A DNA stretch of 64,000 nucleotides from Oscillospiraceae bacterium (GTDB lineage: Bacteria > Bacillota > Clostridia > Oscillospirales > Oscillospiraceae): assembly GCA_017524845.1 (NCBI GenBank), contig JAFXUU010000134.1, positions 24,782-88,781 of the forward strand, given 5' to 3'. The notes under the pieces are model-generated. The model saw only the letters and a program-made list of their open reading frames with translations, was not told the origin of the DNA and did not search any database. Numbering within the stretch: the stretch's first letter is position 1; each line of letters starts with the position of its first letter. Positions 8,655 to 17,628 of this stretch are shown here, one piece after another. The position numbers were made by a program, and so were the translations under genes.

Positions 8655-8930
8655 TTACTTCTTCCGCCGTTCCCGCTCTTCCATTTTCGCCCAGGCTTCC
8701 TCCCGCTCCGCGTCCTCCCTGCGGTGCCGGAAAAAGGCGGCCAGCAGCAGGATCGCGGCGATACCGGAGGAGACGCCGAAAAACAGACTGCACACAGCCA
8801 CGCCGTGATCCCGCTCCCTCAGTCCAAAGTAAGCGATCGTCAGAAACACGCACAGCACGACGAACAGCACCGTCATCAGCAGGACGGGACCGACGCCCAG
8901 GACCATGATGGACTTTCTTCGCTTTTTCAC
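8655..8930 (-). CDS. Small two-span membrane protein, unknown function
   Basis: 91 residues from GTG 8930, with GGAGGGAAGGAACT just upstream. After a basic start (KKRRKS) there are two hydrophobic segments, GVGPVLLMTVLFVVLCVFLTIAY and VCSLFFGVSSGIAAILLLAAFF, then a charged tail rich in Arg and Glu. It lies 22 bases upstream of the SIMPL gene and is probably co-transcribed with it. I do not recognise the family. Confidence 0.65.
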   Translation of the reverse strand: MKKRRKSIMVLGVGPVLLMTVLFVVLCVFLTIAYFGLRERDHGVAVCSLFFGVSSGIAAILLLAAFFRHRREDAEREEAWAKMEERERRKK

Positions 8931-9089
8931 AGTTCCTTCCCTCCTTCTCAGCCGTATTTCTTTGTTTTTCAGTTTAACACGCTTTCCCCGCTCACGCAAG
9001 CATGCGCCGCATTTTCCGGGCTCGGCCCGCCGTCCTGCGGATCAAAGCCTTTCCTGCCGCGAGTATCGTTGTTTTTTTGAAATTGCGCA

Positions 9090-9118
9090 TTGATTTACCG
9101 GGCCGAAAAAGATATAAT
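9090..9118 (+). promoter_or_regulatory. Promoter of the esterase-oxidoreductase operon
   Basis: TTGATT (9090-9095), 17-base spacer, TATAAT (9113-9118). The transcript would carry a ~70-base A/T-rich 5' leader. Confidence 0.82.
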
Positions 9119-9197
9119 CGGCCTATGATAATTTGGGGTGATTATGGGAATTTTACGGTATTTTAGTAAATAGTTATTATAGAAAGGAAGAACAATC

Positions 9198-10043
9198 ATG
9201 GCAGTTTTTCAGATCAGCTTCTACTCCACCTCCCTGCACCGCAACACCGACGTGACCGCGGTGGTCCCCGCCGGCGGCCCCGTCTTCCCCATCCCCGGCC
9301 AGGAAGCCGCTCCCAAGGGTCCCCTGCGCCTGCTCATCCTCCTCCACGGCTATTCCGGCTACCATGCCGACTGGCTCCGGGGCAGCAGCCTCGATCAGCT
9401 GGCCACCATGCACCACATGGCCATTTTCTGCCCCTCCTGCGAAAACAGCTTCTATATCGACGACGTGAAGCGCGACGCCTTCTATGAGCAGTATATCTGC
9501 AAGGAGATCCCCAAGTTCGCCCGGGAAGTTTTCCACATCTCCGACAAGGTGGAGGACACTTTCATCGGCGGCCTCTCCATGGGCGGCTACGGCGCCATCC
9601 GCAACGGCCTGAAGAACCCCGACGTCTTCGGCGGCATCCTGGCCTTTTCCTCCGCCGTGATCACCGACGGTCTGTCCCATATGCCCGACGAGCCGCAGCC
9701 CGCGCCTGCCGGTCAGGGCGGCGGGGGCATGGGCATGTCCATGAGCTACTTCATCCACACCTTCGGCAAGCCCAGCCAGATCGAGGGCAGCGATGTGGAT
9801 CCCAAGGCCCTTGCCAGAAAGCTGGTGGAGTCCGGCGGACCCAGGCCCAAGTTCTACATGGCCTGCGGCTCCGAGGACTTCCTCATCGAGAACAACCGCG
9901 CCCTGCACAATTATTTCGTTGAGGTGGGCCTGGAGCACTACTACGTGGAAGGCCACGGCACCCACAGCTGGGAGTATTGGAACAAGCACATCACCGATTC
10001 CCTCAACTGGATCGACGGCAAGCTGGAGACGAAGAGCGAATAA
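9198..10043 (+). CDS. Esterase D/CE1-like alpha/beta hydrolase
   Basis: 281 residues without a signal peptide. The alpha/beta-hydrolase signature is clear: LLILLHGYSGYHADW (oxyanion region), nucleophile Ser in FIGGLSMGGYGAIRNG, acid in ACGSEDFLIENN and His in GHGTHSWEYW. This matches the CE1/esterase D group (acetylxylan, feruloyl or tributyrin esterases). A Gly/Met-rich insert (QGGGGMGMSMSYF) lies in the cap region. AAAGGAAG precedes the ATG. Being cytoplasmic, it probably deacylates imported oligosaccharides or small esters. It shares an operon with the oxidoreductase 21 bases downstream. Confidence 0.88.
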   Translation: MAVFQISFYSTSLHRNTDVTAVVPAGGPVFPIPGQEAAPKGPLRLLILLHGYSGYHADWLRGSSLDQLATMHHMAIFCPSCENSFYIDDVKRDAFYEQYICKEIPKFAREVFHISDKVEDTFIGGLSMGGYGAIRNGLKNPDVFGGILAFSSAVITDGLSHMPDEPQPAPAGQGGGGMGMSMSYFIHTFGKPSQIEGSDVDPKALARKLVESGGPRPKFYMACGSEDFLIENNRALHNYFVEVGLEHYYVEGHGTHSWEYWNKHITDSLNWIDGKLETKSE

Positions 10044-10064
10044 GAAGGACGAAAGGAACGCAGC

Positions 10065-12071
10065 ATGAGCTATGAAGCGCTGTTCACGCCGCTGAAGATC
10101 GGCGGCGTCACCATCAAAAACCGCATCATCATGTGCGCCATGGGCGGCACCAGCCCCATCGGCTTCGACGGGAAATTCCTGGAGAAGACCCGCCCCTATT
10201 TCCTTGCGCGAGCGAAGGCCAACGTGGGCCTGATGATCCCCGGCGTCACCTCCGTCGGCGGTCAGGGCCGCTGGCTCTATCAGAGCGAGGACCTGTTCAT
10301 GGGGCCGATCAAAAGCCTCATGGAGGAGATCCACGCCTACGGCAGCAAGTTCTTCCTCCAGCTGGGCGCCGGCTTCGGCCGCTCCCAGATGGTGTTCCCC
10401 GGCATGGACAAGATGCCCGCGGAGATGCTGAAATCGACCATGGTCGCTCCCTCGGACGGTCTGCCCAACGTGTGGGATCCCAACATCAAGCACCGGGCCC
10501 TCACCCGGAAGGAGATCTACGACATCATAGACGCCTACGGCAGGGCCGCAGCCCTCTGCAAGAAGGCGGGGATCGACGGCGTGGAGATCCACGCCGTCCA
10601 TGAGGGTTATCTGCTGGACCAGTTTGCCATGGCCAACATGAACCACCGAACCGACGAGTTCGGCGGCAGCCTGGAAAACCGTCTGCGCTTCGCCTGCGAG
10701 ATCATCAAAAGCATAAAGGCCGCCTGCGGACAGGATTATCCCGTTTCCGTGCGCTACAGCGTAGCCAGCAAGATCCGGGGCTTCAATCAGGGCGCCCTTC
10801 CCGGAGAGAACTACGTGGAATTCGGGCGCTCCATGGAGGAAAGCCCCACGGCCGCCCGCATCCTGGAGGCCGCCGGGGCCGATCTGCTGAACTCCGACAA
10901 CGGCTCCTACGATTCCTGGTACTGGGCCCATCCCCCGGTGTATATGCCCATGGCCTGCAACCTGCCGGAGGTCACCTACCTTAAAAACTTTGTGAGCATT
11001 CCCGTGGCCTGCGCCGGGCGCATGCACGATCCGGAGCTGGACGCCAAAGCGGTGGAATCCGGCCAGATCGACGCGGTGGGCGTGGCGCGTCAGCTGCTCT
11101 GCGACCCCGAATGGTGCGACAAGATCCGCCAGGGCCGCCTGGAGGACGTGCGCCCCTGCATCGCCTGCCACAACGGCTGCTTCGCCATCAGCCACTACAA
11201 GGGCACGCCCAGCGGCTTCGGCCGCATGGGCGAATGCGCGCTGAACCCCGCCACCATGAACGAGGAGGCCATGGCGCTGAAGCCCGCCGAAACGGTGAAA
11301 AAGGTGGCTGTGATCGGCGGCGGCATCGGCGGCATGGAGGCCGCCCGTCTGCTGAAGATGCGCGGCCACGACGTGACCCTGTATGAAAAGAGCGGCGAGC
11401 TGGGCGGCGTGTTCATCGCGGCAGCCGCCCCCTCCTTCAAGGAGCAGGACAAGAAGCTGCTGGAGTGGTATAAGCATGAGCTTGCCAAGCTGCAGGTGGA
11501 CGTGCGCCTGAATACGGCTGTGGAGCCCGGCGGGCTGGACGCTCTGGGCGCCGAGGCGGTGATCGTCGCCACGGGCGCGACTCCCCGGAAGCTGCCCATC
11601 CCCGGCTTCGACAGCCCCAAGGCCATGGAGGCCATCGACTATCTCCGCGGCCGGAGGGAGACCGGCGAGAGGGTGGTCGTCATCGGCGGCGGCCTCACCG
11701 GCTGCGAGATCGCCTATGACCTGGCCCTGAAGGGAAAGAAGCCCGTCATCGTGGAGATGCAGGACGACATCCTCAAGGTTCCCGGTCTCAGCGCGGCCAA
11801 TTCCAATATGCTGCGGGAGCTGATCCGCTACTACGGCATCGAGGTCCGCCTCTCCTCCTCCCTGAAGGAGATCACCGACAAGGGCGTGGTCCTCTCGGAG
11901 GAAGGGAGCGAGGTCAGCCTCGACGCCGACAGCGTCGTCCTCTCTGTGGGCTACGTCCCCGTCAACGCGTTCGGGGACGATCCCCGCGTCAAGGTGATCG
12001 GCGACGCGGAGAAGGTCGGCAATCTGCTGTCCGTGATCCGCGCGGCCTACGCCGCAGCTTACGAAATCTGA
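10065..12071 (+). CDS. Old-yellow-enzyme-type NADH:flavin oxidoreductase (2,4-dienoyl-CoA reductase/BaiCD-like)
   Basis: 668 residues in the order FMN TIM barrel (~1-350), 4Fe-4S site (CIACHNGCF...ECALNPAT, ~363-390) and FAD/NAD(P) domain with two dinucleotide folds (VIGGGIGGMEAARLLKMRG and VVIGGGLTGCEIAYDL). This is the architecture of bacterial 2,4-dienoyl-CoA reductase, trimethylamine dehydrogenase and bile-acid BaiCD/BaiH enzymes. A substrate-binding tyrosine/histidine region is seen at DGVEIHAVHEGYLLDQF. It likely reduces an activated C=C bond of a dietary or fermentation substrate; the substrate cannot be read from sequence. It is the second gene of the operon and ends at a strong terminator. 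Confidence 0.9.
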   Translation: MSYEALFTPLKIGGVTIKNRIIMCAMGGTSPIGFDGKFLEKTRPYFLARAKANVGLMIPGVTSVGGQGRWLYQSEDLFMGPIKSLMEEIHAYGSKFFLQLGAGFGRSQMVFPGMDKMPAEMLKSTMVAPSDGLPNVWDPNIKHRALTRKEIYDIIDAYGRAAALCKKAGIDGVEIHAVHEGYLLDQFAMANMNHRTDEFGGSLENRLRFACEIIKSIKAACGQDYPVSVRYSVASKIRGFNQGALPGENYVEFGRSMEESPTAARILEAAGADLLNSDNGSYDSWYWAHPPVYMPMACNLPEVTYLKNFVSIPVACAGRMHDPELDAKAVESGQIDAVGVARQLLCDPEWCDKIRQGRLEDVRPCIACHNGCFAISHYKGTPSGFGRMGECALNPATMNEEAMALKPAETVKKVAVIGGGIGGMEAARLLKMRGHDVTLYEKSGELGGVFIAAAAPSFKEQDKKLLEWYKHELAKLQVDVRLNTAVEPGGLDALGAEAVIVATGATPRKLPIPGFDSPKAMEAIDYLRGRRETGERVVVIGGGLTGCEIAYDLALKGKKPVIVEMQDDILKVPGLSAANSNMLRELIRYYGIEVRLSSSLKEITDKGVVLSEEGSEVSLDADSVVLSVGYVPVNAFGDDPRVKVIGDAEKVGNLLSVIRAAYAAAYEI

Positions 12072-12076
12072 GCATA

Positions 12077-12108
12077 GGGGGCTCGGCGCGATGCCGGGCC
12101 CCCTTTTT
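12077..12108 (+). terminator. Terminator after the oxidoreductase
   Basis: The stem GGGGGCTCGGC pairs with GCCGGGCCCCC and is followed by TTTTT, six bases past the stop. Confidence 0.9.
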
Positions 12109-12160
12109 ACACAGGAGATCCACAATCATATAGCATGTTATGAGAAAGGAGCGGTTTTCT

Positions 12161-13642
12161 TTGAGCAAGATCAAGCTGATCCCGGGGACCCCCTACGAGG
12201 GCAAAATGACCTTTCCCCCTCCCGCGGGCGTCATCCTGAACAACACCAATTCCAATACCACCATCCCGCCCCATCAGCCCGTGCTCTGCAAGGGCGTTCT
12301 GGCGGACGGCAGGGAGGACAGCTGGCTGGAATACGTGCCGGAGGAGCTTCCCGCCGGCAAAAAACCGCCGCTGATCATCTCCTGCCACGGCGGCGGCGCC
12401 AGCGCCGACCTGCAGTTCAACGAAAACTCCTGGTGGTGCGTGTGCGAGGCCGAGGGGGCCATCGCCGTCTTCCCCAACGCCGGGGGTGAGACCAGGGCCT
12501 GGCTCAGCGCGGATCCTCCCGCGCAGTCTGCCCAGCCCGGTCCCCGGGCCGGTCTGATGGACGCTTTCACGGGCTCCAGCGACGGGCGGGTCAGTGAGGA
12601 GAATCACCACATCAAGTTCCTCAAGGCCCTGATCGAAGAAATGAAGAAGAAATACGACATCGACGAGGGCCGGGTCTATATGCAGGGCATGTCCATGGGC
12701 GATATCATGACCATGGCGTTCTCCCGCGTCTGCGGCCACCTGCTGGCTGCTGCCGACTGCACCGCCGGTCCTTCTCCCGAAACCTCCCTGCTGAATGAGG
12801 ACGGCAGCGTGAAGGGATACGACTGCCCGGTGCCCATGTATCAGTCCCGAGGCGAGCTGGACAACATCGTCGTCGCCCAGAAGCCCGGCCGGGAGACGAC
12901 CACCCGCCAGGACGTGAACGCCGGCAACCGGGAATTCTGGCTGAAGGTCAACGAGTGCGACGATCTGCCGCGCCTGGCCATCCGCGGCGTCAACAACTTC
13001 GCCTTCTGGACCGGCAAAAAGGCCAACGTGGTTTACCGCGACGTAAAGCATCGGGGCCACGGCCAGACCCTGGACGATTCCTTCTGGGCCTGGGAGACGC
13101 TGTTCAAATACTGCCGCCGGAATCCGGACGGGAGCGTCACCTGCTACGATTCCGATTTCACCTCCACCGGCGACAAGACCGCCGTTGCCATCTGCGACGG
13201 TGCACAGTACGCATACGTCCGCAACCGCAAGGTGAAGCTGGAGGCTCCGGTTTTCTCCGAGGCCCTGACGAACTTCGATTTCGGCACCCGGGAGACGGTG
13301 GAGATCAAGCGGGACCTCTATGTCCCCGTCAGCGCCCTCAGCCAGTTTTTCGGCGCGGAGGTGGAACTCACTCATGACGGCAAGGGCGCCGTTATCCACA
13401 CGAAGGAGGAAGATCTGGAGATCGTCGCGGAGAGCGTGGCCTGCGTGCATAACGGCTTCCTGGAAGCCATGTTCATGCCCGCCCGGATGAAGGACGGCGT
13501 TCTTTACGTGGCGCTGCGCTGGTTCGCGGAGGTCATTTTCCGCCGCTTTGTCACCGAATGCGACGGCGCCCTCTATTTCTCCGGCCACTATGGCGAGATG
13601 ACGAAGGATATGGCCTATCTCATCCGCCAGATCCTTTCCTGA
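12161..13642 (+). CDS. PHB-depolymerase-type (CE1) esterase with C-terminal stalk domain
   Basis: 493 residues from TTG 12161, which has AAAGGAG nine bases upstream; an ATG seven codons earlier overlaps that site. An alpha/beta hydrolase fills ~1-330: LIISCHGGGASADLQF, nucleophile Ser in MQGMSMGDIMTM, and a probable catalytic His in VKHRGHGQTLDDSF. The last ~150 residues contain two short repeats like the copper-amine-oxidase N-terminal/stalk domain (KRDLYVPVSALSQFFGAEVE, DGVLYVALRWFAEVIF). Such domains usually sit on exported proteins, yet no signal peptide is visible. It may be a feruloyl or acetyl esterase. Confidence 0.8.
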   Translation: MSKIKLIPGTPYEGKMTFPPPAGVILNNTNSNTTIPPHQPVLCKGVLADGREDSWLEYVPEELPAGKKPPLIISCHGGGASADLQFNENSWWCVCEAEGAIAVFPNAGGETRAWLSADPPAQSAQPGPRAGLMDAFTGSSDGRVSEENHHIKFLKALIEEMKKKYDIDEGRVYMQGMSMGDIMTMAFSRVCGHLLAAADCTAGPSPETSLLNEDGSVKGYDCPVPMYQSRGELDNIVVAQKPGRETTTRQDVNAGNREFWLKVNECDDLPRLAIRGVNNFAFWTGKKANVVYRDVKHRGHGQTLDDSFWAWETLFKYCRRNPDGSVTCYDSDFTSTGDKTAVAICDGAQYAYVRNRKVKLEAPVFSEALTNFDFGTRETVEIKRDLYVPVSALSQFFGAEVELTHDGKGAVIHTKEEDLEIVAESVACVHNGFLEAMFMPARMKDGVLYVALRWFAEVIFRRFVTECDGALYFSGHYGEMTKDMAYLIRQILS

Positions 13643-13708
13643 TCGCAAATCGAATGGCGGTCGGCTGCCACCGGGGTGTTCAGCCGCCCGCCGTTTCCTA
13701 TCTGTCTC

Positions 13709-13737
13709 TTGCTTCGGGAAGGATTCCATGATAGAAT
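13709..13737 (+). promoter_or_regulatory. Promoter of the first MGH1-like glycosidase
   Basis: TTGCTT (13709-13714), 17-base spacer, TAGAAT (13732-13737). Confidence 0.7.
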
Positions 13738-13769
13738 GAGACAAATGAATACCGAAAGGAGCGAATCCA

Positions 13770-15548
13770 ATGCTGGAAGCAAAAAACTTCATTTCCCTCT
13801 CTGACGCGCCCTTTTCCCGCCGCGGCTCCTACCTGGGTTTCTTCATGGATACCAACGGCGTGGAGCTCTTCGGCAAGCCCAAGCTCTATATCAGCAATGT
13901 CCGGGGCAACGGCCCCTACCGTCAGATCCAGGCGCAGATCATCAAGGACGGGCATCCCCTTCCCACGGTGATCTCCTCCACGGAAAGCGAGGTCATTCTG
14001 GAGAGTCTGGCGGGCTCCTTCCGCTTCTTCATCGGCGAGCGGAAATTCGTCCGCATCAAGGGGACGGACGGGCTTACCCTTCGTCTCATTCCCAATCTCG
14101 GAAGATTCGGCGGCACGCTCGTGGATCTGAAGGACGGGACCTGGCAGTTCAGCTTCAACACCACCACGGCCCTGCTCCTCACCTTCACCGGAAAGCTGCA
14201 GCCCTTCGGCCGCATGAGCGGCAGCCTGGAGGGCGCCACCGGAGCGAGCTTCGACATTGTCCCGGATGAAAACGGCGTCGTGGACGTGGGTGTGGAGGAG
14301 TATTTCATCGACGCGATCCACCGCCCCCTGGAGGAATATCCCTCCTACGAGGAATGCGTGCGCAGCTATCAGGATGAGTTCGACGCCTTCTGCGAGGAGG
14401 TCTGCCCCAGCCTGCCGGAGGCCTGGGAGCCCATGCGCCGCAAGGCCCTTTGGACCATCTTCGGCCTTATGGTGGAGCCCGACGACAACGACGCCGGGGA
14501 GACCATCTTCAAGCACAGCATGATCAAAATGCTCCACGGCACCTTCGAGCACGTGTCCGGCTGGCAGCAGGCCATGCACGTCATCTGCCTCAGCGAGAAG
14601 GACCCGAAGCTCTGCTGGACCATCCTCCGCGGCCTCTTCGACTATCAGGACGCCAACGGCAGGATCGCCGACATCCTGACGGACGTGAACTGGCCCCGCA
14701 ACGCCATGAAGCCGCCCATCCAGGGCCTGGCCCTCATGCACCTGCTGGACAACGATCCCCAGCTGGCCGCCGTGTCCCGGGAGGACGCGGAGCACATCTA
14801 TCAGGGCATCGTCCGCTGGAGCGAGTTCTTCTTCCTCTGCCGCGACCGCAATAATGACGGCCTGATGGAGAATATCGGCGCTGTGGAGACCGGCTGGGAG
14901 GATGCGCCGTATTTCAACGTGGGCTTCCCCCTGGCCAGCCCGGATATGAACTCCTACCTCGCCATTCAGCTGGAGGCCCAGGCCCGTCTCGGCCGTCTGC
15001 TGGGCAAGGACGAGGCGGTCTGCGCCGGGTTCGAGGCCCGCTCCAAGGAGATGGTGCAGAAGATCATCAAGGCCTTCTGGGACGGGGAAAAGTGGACCGC
15101 CTACAACTCCGACACCGGGAAGCGCTCCGCCACGGAGACCATCAGCCTCATGGGCGCGCTGATCCTCGGCAAGCGGCTGCCCCAGGACATCATCGACAAG
15201 ACCGTGGCCACCCTGTGGGCGAAGGGCAAGTACCTCACCCCCTACGGTCTCGCCACCGAGGCCCTGGACAGCCCCTACTTCAACCACGCCTTCGCCCAGG
15301 GCAGCATCATCCCGCCGGCGCAGCTCATCTTCTGCCTCGCGCTGGAGGCCTGCGGCCGCTTCGACCTGGCAAAGGAAGCCGGTCTCAACTACATCGGCAA
15401 CCTGAAGGCCAACGGCCTCTTCCACACCCACAACGCCCTCACCGGCAAGCCGGAGCGGGGCATGGTGGCCTTTGACGAGAAGTTCCTCTTCTGGTCTGCC
15501 TGGAGCTCCTCCATCTACCTCTACATGAGCAAGCGCTACGGGGCCTGA
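13770..15548 (+). CDS. MGH1/GH63-like (alpha/alpha)6-barrel glycoside hydrolase, copy 1
   Basis: 592 residues, no signal peptide. An N-terminal beta-rich domain (~1-190, starting PFSRRGSYLGFF) is followed by an (alpha/alpha)6 barrel with motifs seen in mannosylglycerate-hydrolase and GH63-type enzymes: WQQAMHVICL, RNNDGLMENIGAVETGWEDAPYF, PLASPDMNSYL, FNHAFAQGSIIPPAQLIF. By analogy the acidic residues in the GAVETGWED loop are candidates for catalysis. The closest relative in the window is the gene at 36254-38011, with similar order and length. AAAGGAG precedes ATG 13770. The substrate is unknown; an alpha-linked glucosyl or mannosyl saccharide is plausible. Confidence 0.78.
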   Translation: MLEAKNFISLSDAPFSRRGSYLGFFMDTNGVELFGKPKLYISNVRGNGPYRQIQAQIIKDGHPLPTVISSTESEVILESLAGSFRFFIGERKFVRIKGTDGLTLRLIPNLGRFGGTLVDLKDGTWQFSFNTTTALLLTFTGKLQPFGRMSGSLEGATGASFDIVPDENGVVDVGVEEYFIDAIHRPLEEYPSYEECVRSYQDEFDAFCEEVCPSLPEAWEPMRRKALWTIFGLMVEPDDNDAGETIFKHSMIKMLHGTFEHVSGWQQAMHVICLSEKDPKLCWTILRGLFDYQDANGRIADILTDVNWPRNAMKPPIQGLALMHLLDNDPQLAAVSREDAEHIYQGIVRWSEFFFLCRDRNNDGLMENIGAVETGWEDAPYFNVGFPLASPDMNSYLAIQLEAQARLGRLLGKDEAVCAGFEARSKEMVQKIIKAFWDGEKWTAYNSDTGKRSATETISLMGALILGKRLPQDIIDKTVATLWAKGKYLTPYGLATEALDSPYFNHAFAQGSIIPPAQLIFCLALEACGRFDLAKEAGLNYIGNLKANGLFHTHNALTGKPERGMVAFDEKFLFWSAWSSSIYLYMSKRYGA

Positions 15549-15553
15549 AATCC

Positions 15554-16339
15554 TTATTTGTCCAGGCCGTAGGCGGCGATCACCGCCTCCATGACCGCGC
15601 TGCGGAAGCCGCCCTTTTCCAGGGCGCGGACGCCGCGGATCGTGGTCCCGCCAGGAGAACACACCTCGTCCTTCAAACGGGCGGGGTGTTTTCCTGTCTC
15701 CAGGATGAGCTCCGCCGCACCGGCGGTCATGGCGGCGGCCAGCTCCAGGGCGGCGGCCCGGCTCAGCCCGCAGGCGACGCCGCCGTCGGCCAGGGCTTCC
15801 ACAAAAAGATCGACGAAGGCGGGCCCGCAGCCGGAGATGCAGGCGCCCGCATCGATGTACTTCTCCTCCGTTTTGAGAAAGCGCCCGGAGGCTGCCATGG
15901 CCTGCAGGAAGCCGCACTCCGCCTCCGACGATACCAGCGGATTGCAGTCATACAGCGTGATCCCCTTCCCGATGGCGGCCGGGGTGTTGGGCATGATGCG
16001 GATCAGCGGCAGCTCCCTGCCGGCGAGGGACAGGATACGCTCCATGGAGGTGGCCGCCGCCATGCTCACCAGCACCGGCGGCGTTTCTGCGGAAGCCAGC
16101 GCCGGACGGAGCTCCTGAAACAGCGCTTCCAGCATCTGCGGCTTCACGCCGAGAAAAACGTAGTCCGCCGCCAGAGCGCCGACGTTGTCCGTCGCTTCCC
16201 CGCCCAACTCCCGCGCCAGGGCTTCCGCCTTCTCAGGAGAGCGGTTTGCCAGCAGCAGCCGGTTCCCCTTCTCCTTCGCTGCGGCCCGGACGAGGGCGGA
16301 GCCCATATTCCCGGTCCCTATGAATCCCAAAACAGGCAT
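15554..16339 (-). CDS. proC: Pyrroline-5-carboxylate reductase
   Basis: 261 residues. The NAD(P) fold starts at once (GFIGTGNMGSALVRAA), followed by YVFLGVKPQ, RIMPNTPAAIGKG and the P5CR signature (ISGCGPAFVDLFVEALADGGV...PGGTTIRGVRALEKGGFR). It performs the last step of proline synthesis, reducing 1-pyrroline-5-carboxylate with NAD(P)H. It converges with the upstream glycosidase (five bases between stops) and is preceded by a flavodoxin-type reductase 14 bases upstream, so the two minus-strand genes probably share a transcript. Confidence 0.95.
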   Translation of the reverse strand: MPVLGFIGTGNMGSALVRAAAKEKGNRLLLANRSPEKAEALARELGGEATDNVGALAADYVFLGVKPQMLEALFQELRPALASAETPPVLVSMAAATSMERILSLAGRELPLIRIMPNTPAAIGKGITLYDCNPLVSSEAECGFLQAMAASGRFLKTEEKYIDAGACISGCGPAFVDLFVEALADGGVACGLSRAAALELAAAMTAGAAELILETGKHPARLKDEVCSPGGTTIRGVRALEKGGFRSAVMEAVIAAYGLDK

Positions 16340-16353
16340 CTGCGTTTCCTCCG

Positions 16354-16983
16354 TTACTCGGCCAGCTTCTGTCCCAGCCGGAACGCCTTTTCGCAGTCCA
16401 GCGGGAAGACCTTTTCACGCCTCTCCTTGCGCCGGGGCACGTCGAACATATCCCCGACGTAGAGGTCGTAATTGTCAAACTGCAGCGTCTCCGTGGCGCA
16501 GAGCACCTCCGTTTCCCCGAAAAACCGCTCGAAGGTCGCCTTGTGGCTTCCTGTCAGCGAGTCGTAGAAGTGCTCGTCCGGACAGTTCATGGTATAGATG
16601 AGGCCCACCTTCACCTTTTTATCGTAGGCGCAGGCGCCGTCCCGCCGGTACATCAGCCCCGGGAACCAGAGACGCTCGAAAAGGTTCCGCACCATGCCCG
16701 GCACGTCCCCGAAATAGACCGGAGCGGAGATATAGATCGCGTCCGCTTCCAGGGCGCGGGCAAGGATATCGGTGAGATCGTCCTTCACGGCGCAGCGTCC
16801 GAAGCTCTTGCCCCCCAGCCGCTTGCAGGCAAAGCAGCTGCGGCAGCCGGTGGCGTTCAGGTCGATCAGGTGGACGAGCTCCGTCTCCGCGCCGGCGGCG
16901 GCCGCTCCCTTCAGGGCGTTTTCCAGCATAATGGCGGAATTCCAGTTCTTTCTGGGACTCCCGTTGAAACCGATCACTTTCAT
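16354..16983 (-). CDS. Flavodoxin-fold NAD(P)H-dependent oxidoreductase
   Basis: 209 residues with the FMN phosphate-binding start IGFNGSPRKNWNSAIMLENAL, a cysteine-containing motif GCRSCFACK followed by GRCAVKDDL, and YISAPVYFGDVPGMVRNLFERL. This pattern belongs to the FMN_red/iron-sulfur flavoprotein-like group common in anaerobes, which transfer electrons to small organics, metals or oxygen species. The Cys set is too small for a clear 4Fe-4S call. ATG 16983 follows AGGAG. It lies upstream of proC. Confidence 0.88.
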   Translation of the reverse strand: MKVIGFNGSPRKNWNSAIMLENALKGAAAAGAETELVHLIDLNATGCRSCFACKRLGGKSFGRCAVKDDLTDILARALEADAIYISAPVYFGDVPGMVRNLFERLWFPGLMYRRDGACAYDKKVKVGLIYTMNCPDEHFYDSLTGSHKATFERFFGETEVLCATETLQFDNYDLYVGDMFDVPRRKERREKVFPLDCEKAFRLGQKLAE

Positions 16984-17101
16984 AAAGCTGCTCCTTTCAC
17001 AGACATGGCCAAACTCTTACTTTACCGTATTATACCGTTATTCCCTCCGGATTGCAAGGGAGGCGGCGTCCGGTGCGGCGGCGCCGTCGGGTGAAAAAGG
17101 A

Positions 17102-17130
17102 TTGCAAGAAACCCGCCTCTGTGCTATGAT
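17102..17130 (+). promoter_or_regulatory. Promoter of the PNPOx-like gene
   Basis: TTGCAA (17102-17107), 17-base spacer, TATGAT (17125-17130). Confidence 0.7.
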
Positions 17131-17183
17131 AATTGCAGAAGGATCGAAGCAAAACGAATCAATCATCAATAGGAGGTATTTTC

Positions 17184-17576
17184 ATGCAGGAAGTATATGA
17201 TTTTCTGAAAAAGGCCGGCACCTACTATCTGGCTACCGTGGAGGGCGATCAGCCCCGCGTGCGCCCCTTCGGCACCGTGAACATCTTCGACGGCAAGCTC
17301 TATATCCAGACCGGCAAGATCAAGCCCTGCTCCAAGCAGATGGCTGCCAATCCCAAGGTGGAGATCTGCGCCTTCGCCGGCGGCGAGTGGGTGCGCGTTG
17401 CCGCCAAGGCCATCAACGACGACCGTATCGAGGCCAAGCAGTCCATGCTCGACGCTTATCCCAACCTCCAGAACATGTATAAGGCGGACGACGACAATAC
17501 CCAGGTCCTCTACCTGCAGGACGCCACCGCCACCTTCTCCTCCTTCGGAGGCTCCGACCGCGTCGTCAAGTTCTGA
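17184..17576 (+). CDS. Pyridoxamine 5'-phosphate oxidase family (FMN-binding) protein
   Basis: 130 residues forming the split-barrel flavin-binding fold: YYLATVEGDQPRVRPFGTVNIFDGKLYIQTG, then KPCSKQMAANPKVEICAF and EWVRVAAKAI. These small clostridial members bind FMN or F420-like cofactors and reduce unknown substrates; they are not the B6 enzyme itself. ATG 17184 is fixed by AGGAGG seven bases upstream. It is monocistronic with its own promoter and terminator. Confidence 0.9.
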   Translation: MQEVYDFLKKAGTYYLATVEGDQPRVRPFGTVNIFDGKLYIQTGKIKPCSKQMAANPKVEICAFAGGEWVRVAAKAINDDRIEAKQSMLDAYPNLQNMYKADDDNTQVLYLQDATATFSSFGGSDRVVKF

Positions 17577-17595
17577 TCGCAGAAAAGCTCAAACA

Positions 17596-17628
17596 GAATC
17601 GGCTGCCCGCTGGGCAGCCGATTCTTTA
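17596..17628 (+). terminator. Terminator shared by convergent genes
   Basis: A perfect 13-bp stem GAATCGGCTGCCC with a three-base loop, then TTTA on the plus strand. It lies between the PNPOx-like gene and the converging membrane-protein gene. Confidence 0.8.

Noticed and set aside
9177-12125. A very long open frame on the minus strand opposite the esterase and oxidoreductase genes
   Set aside because: It exists because GC-rich codons leave few stops on the other strand; its product is His/Asp/Val-rich, without domains, and the plus-strand genes have clear motifs, promoter, ribosome sites and terminator.
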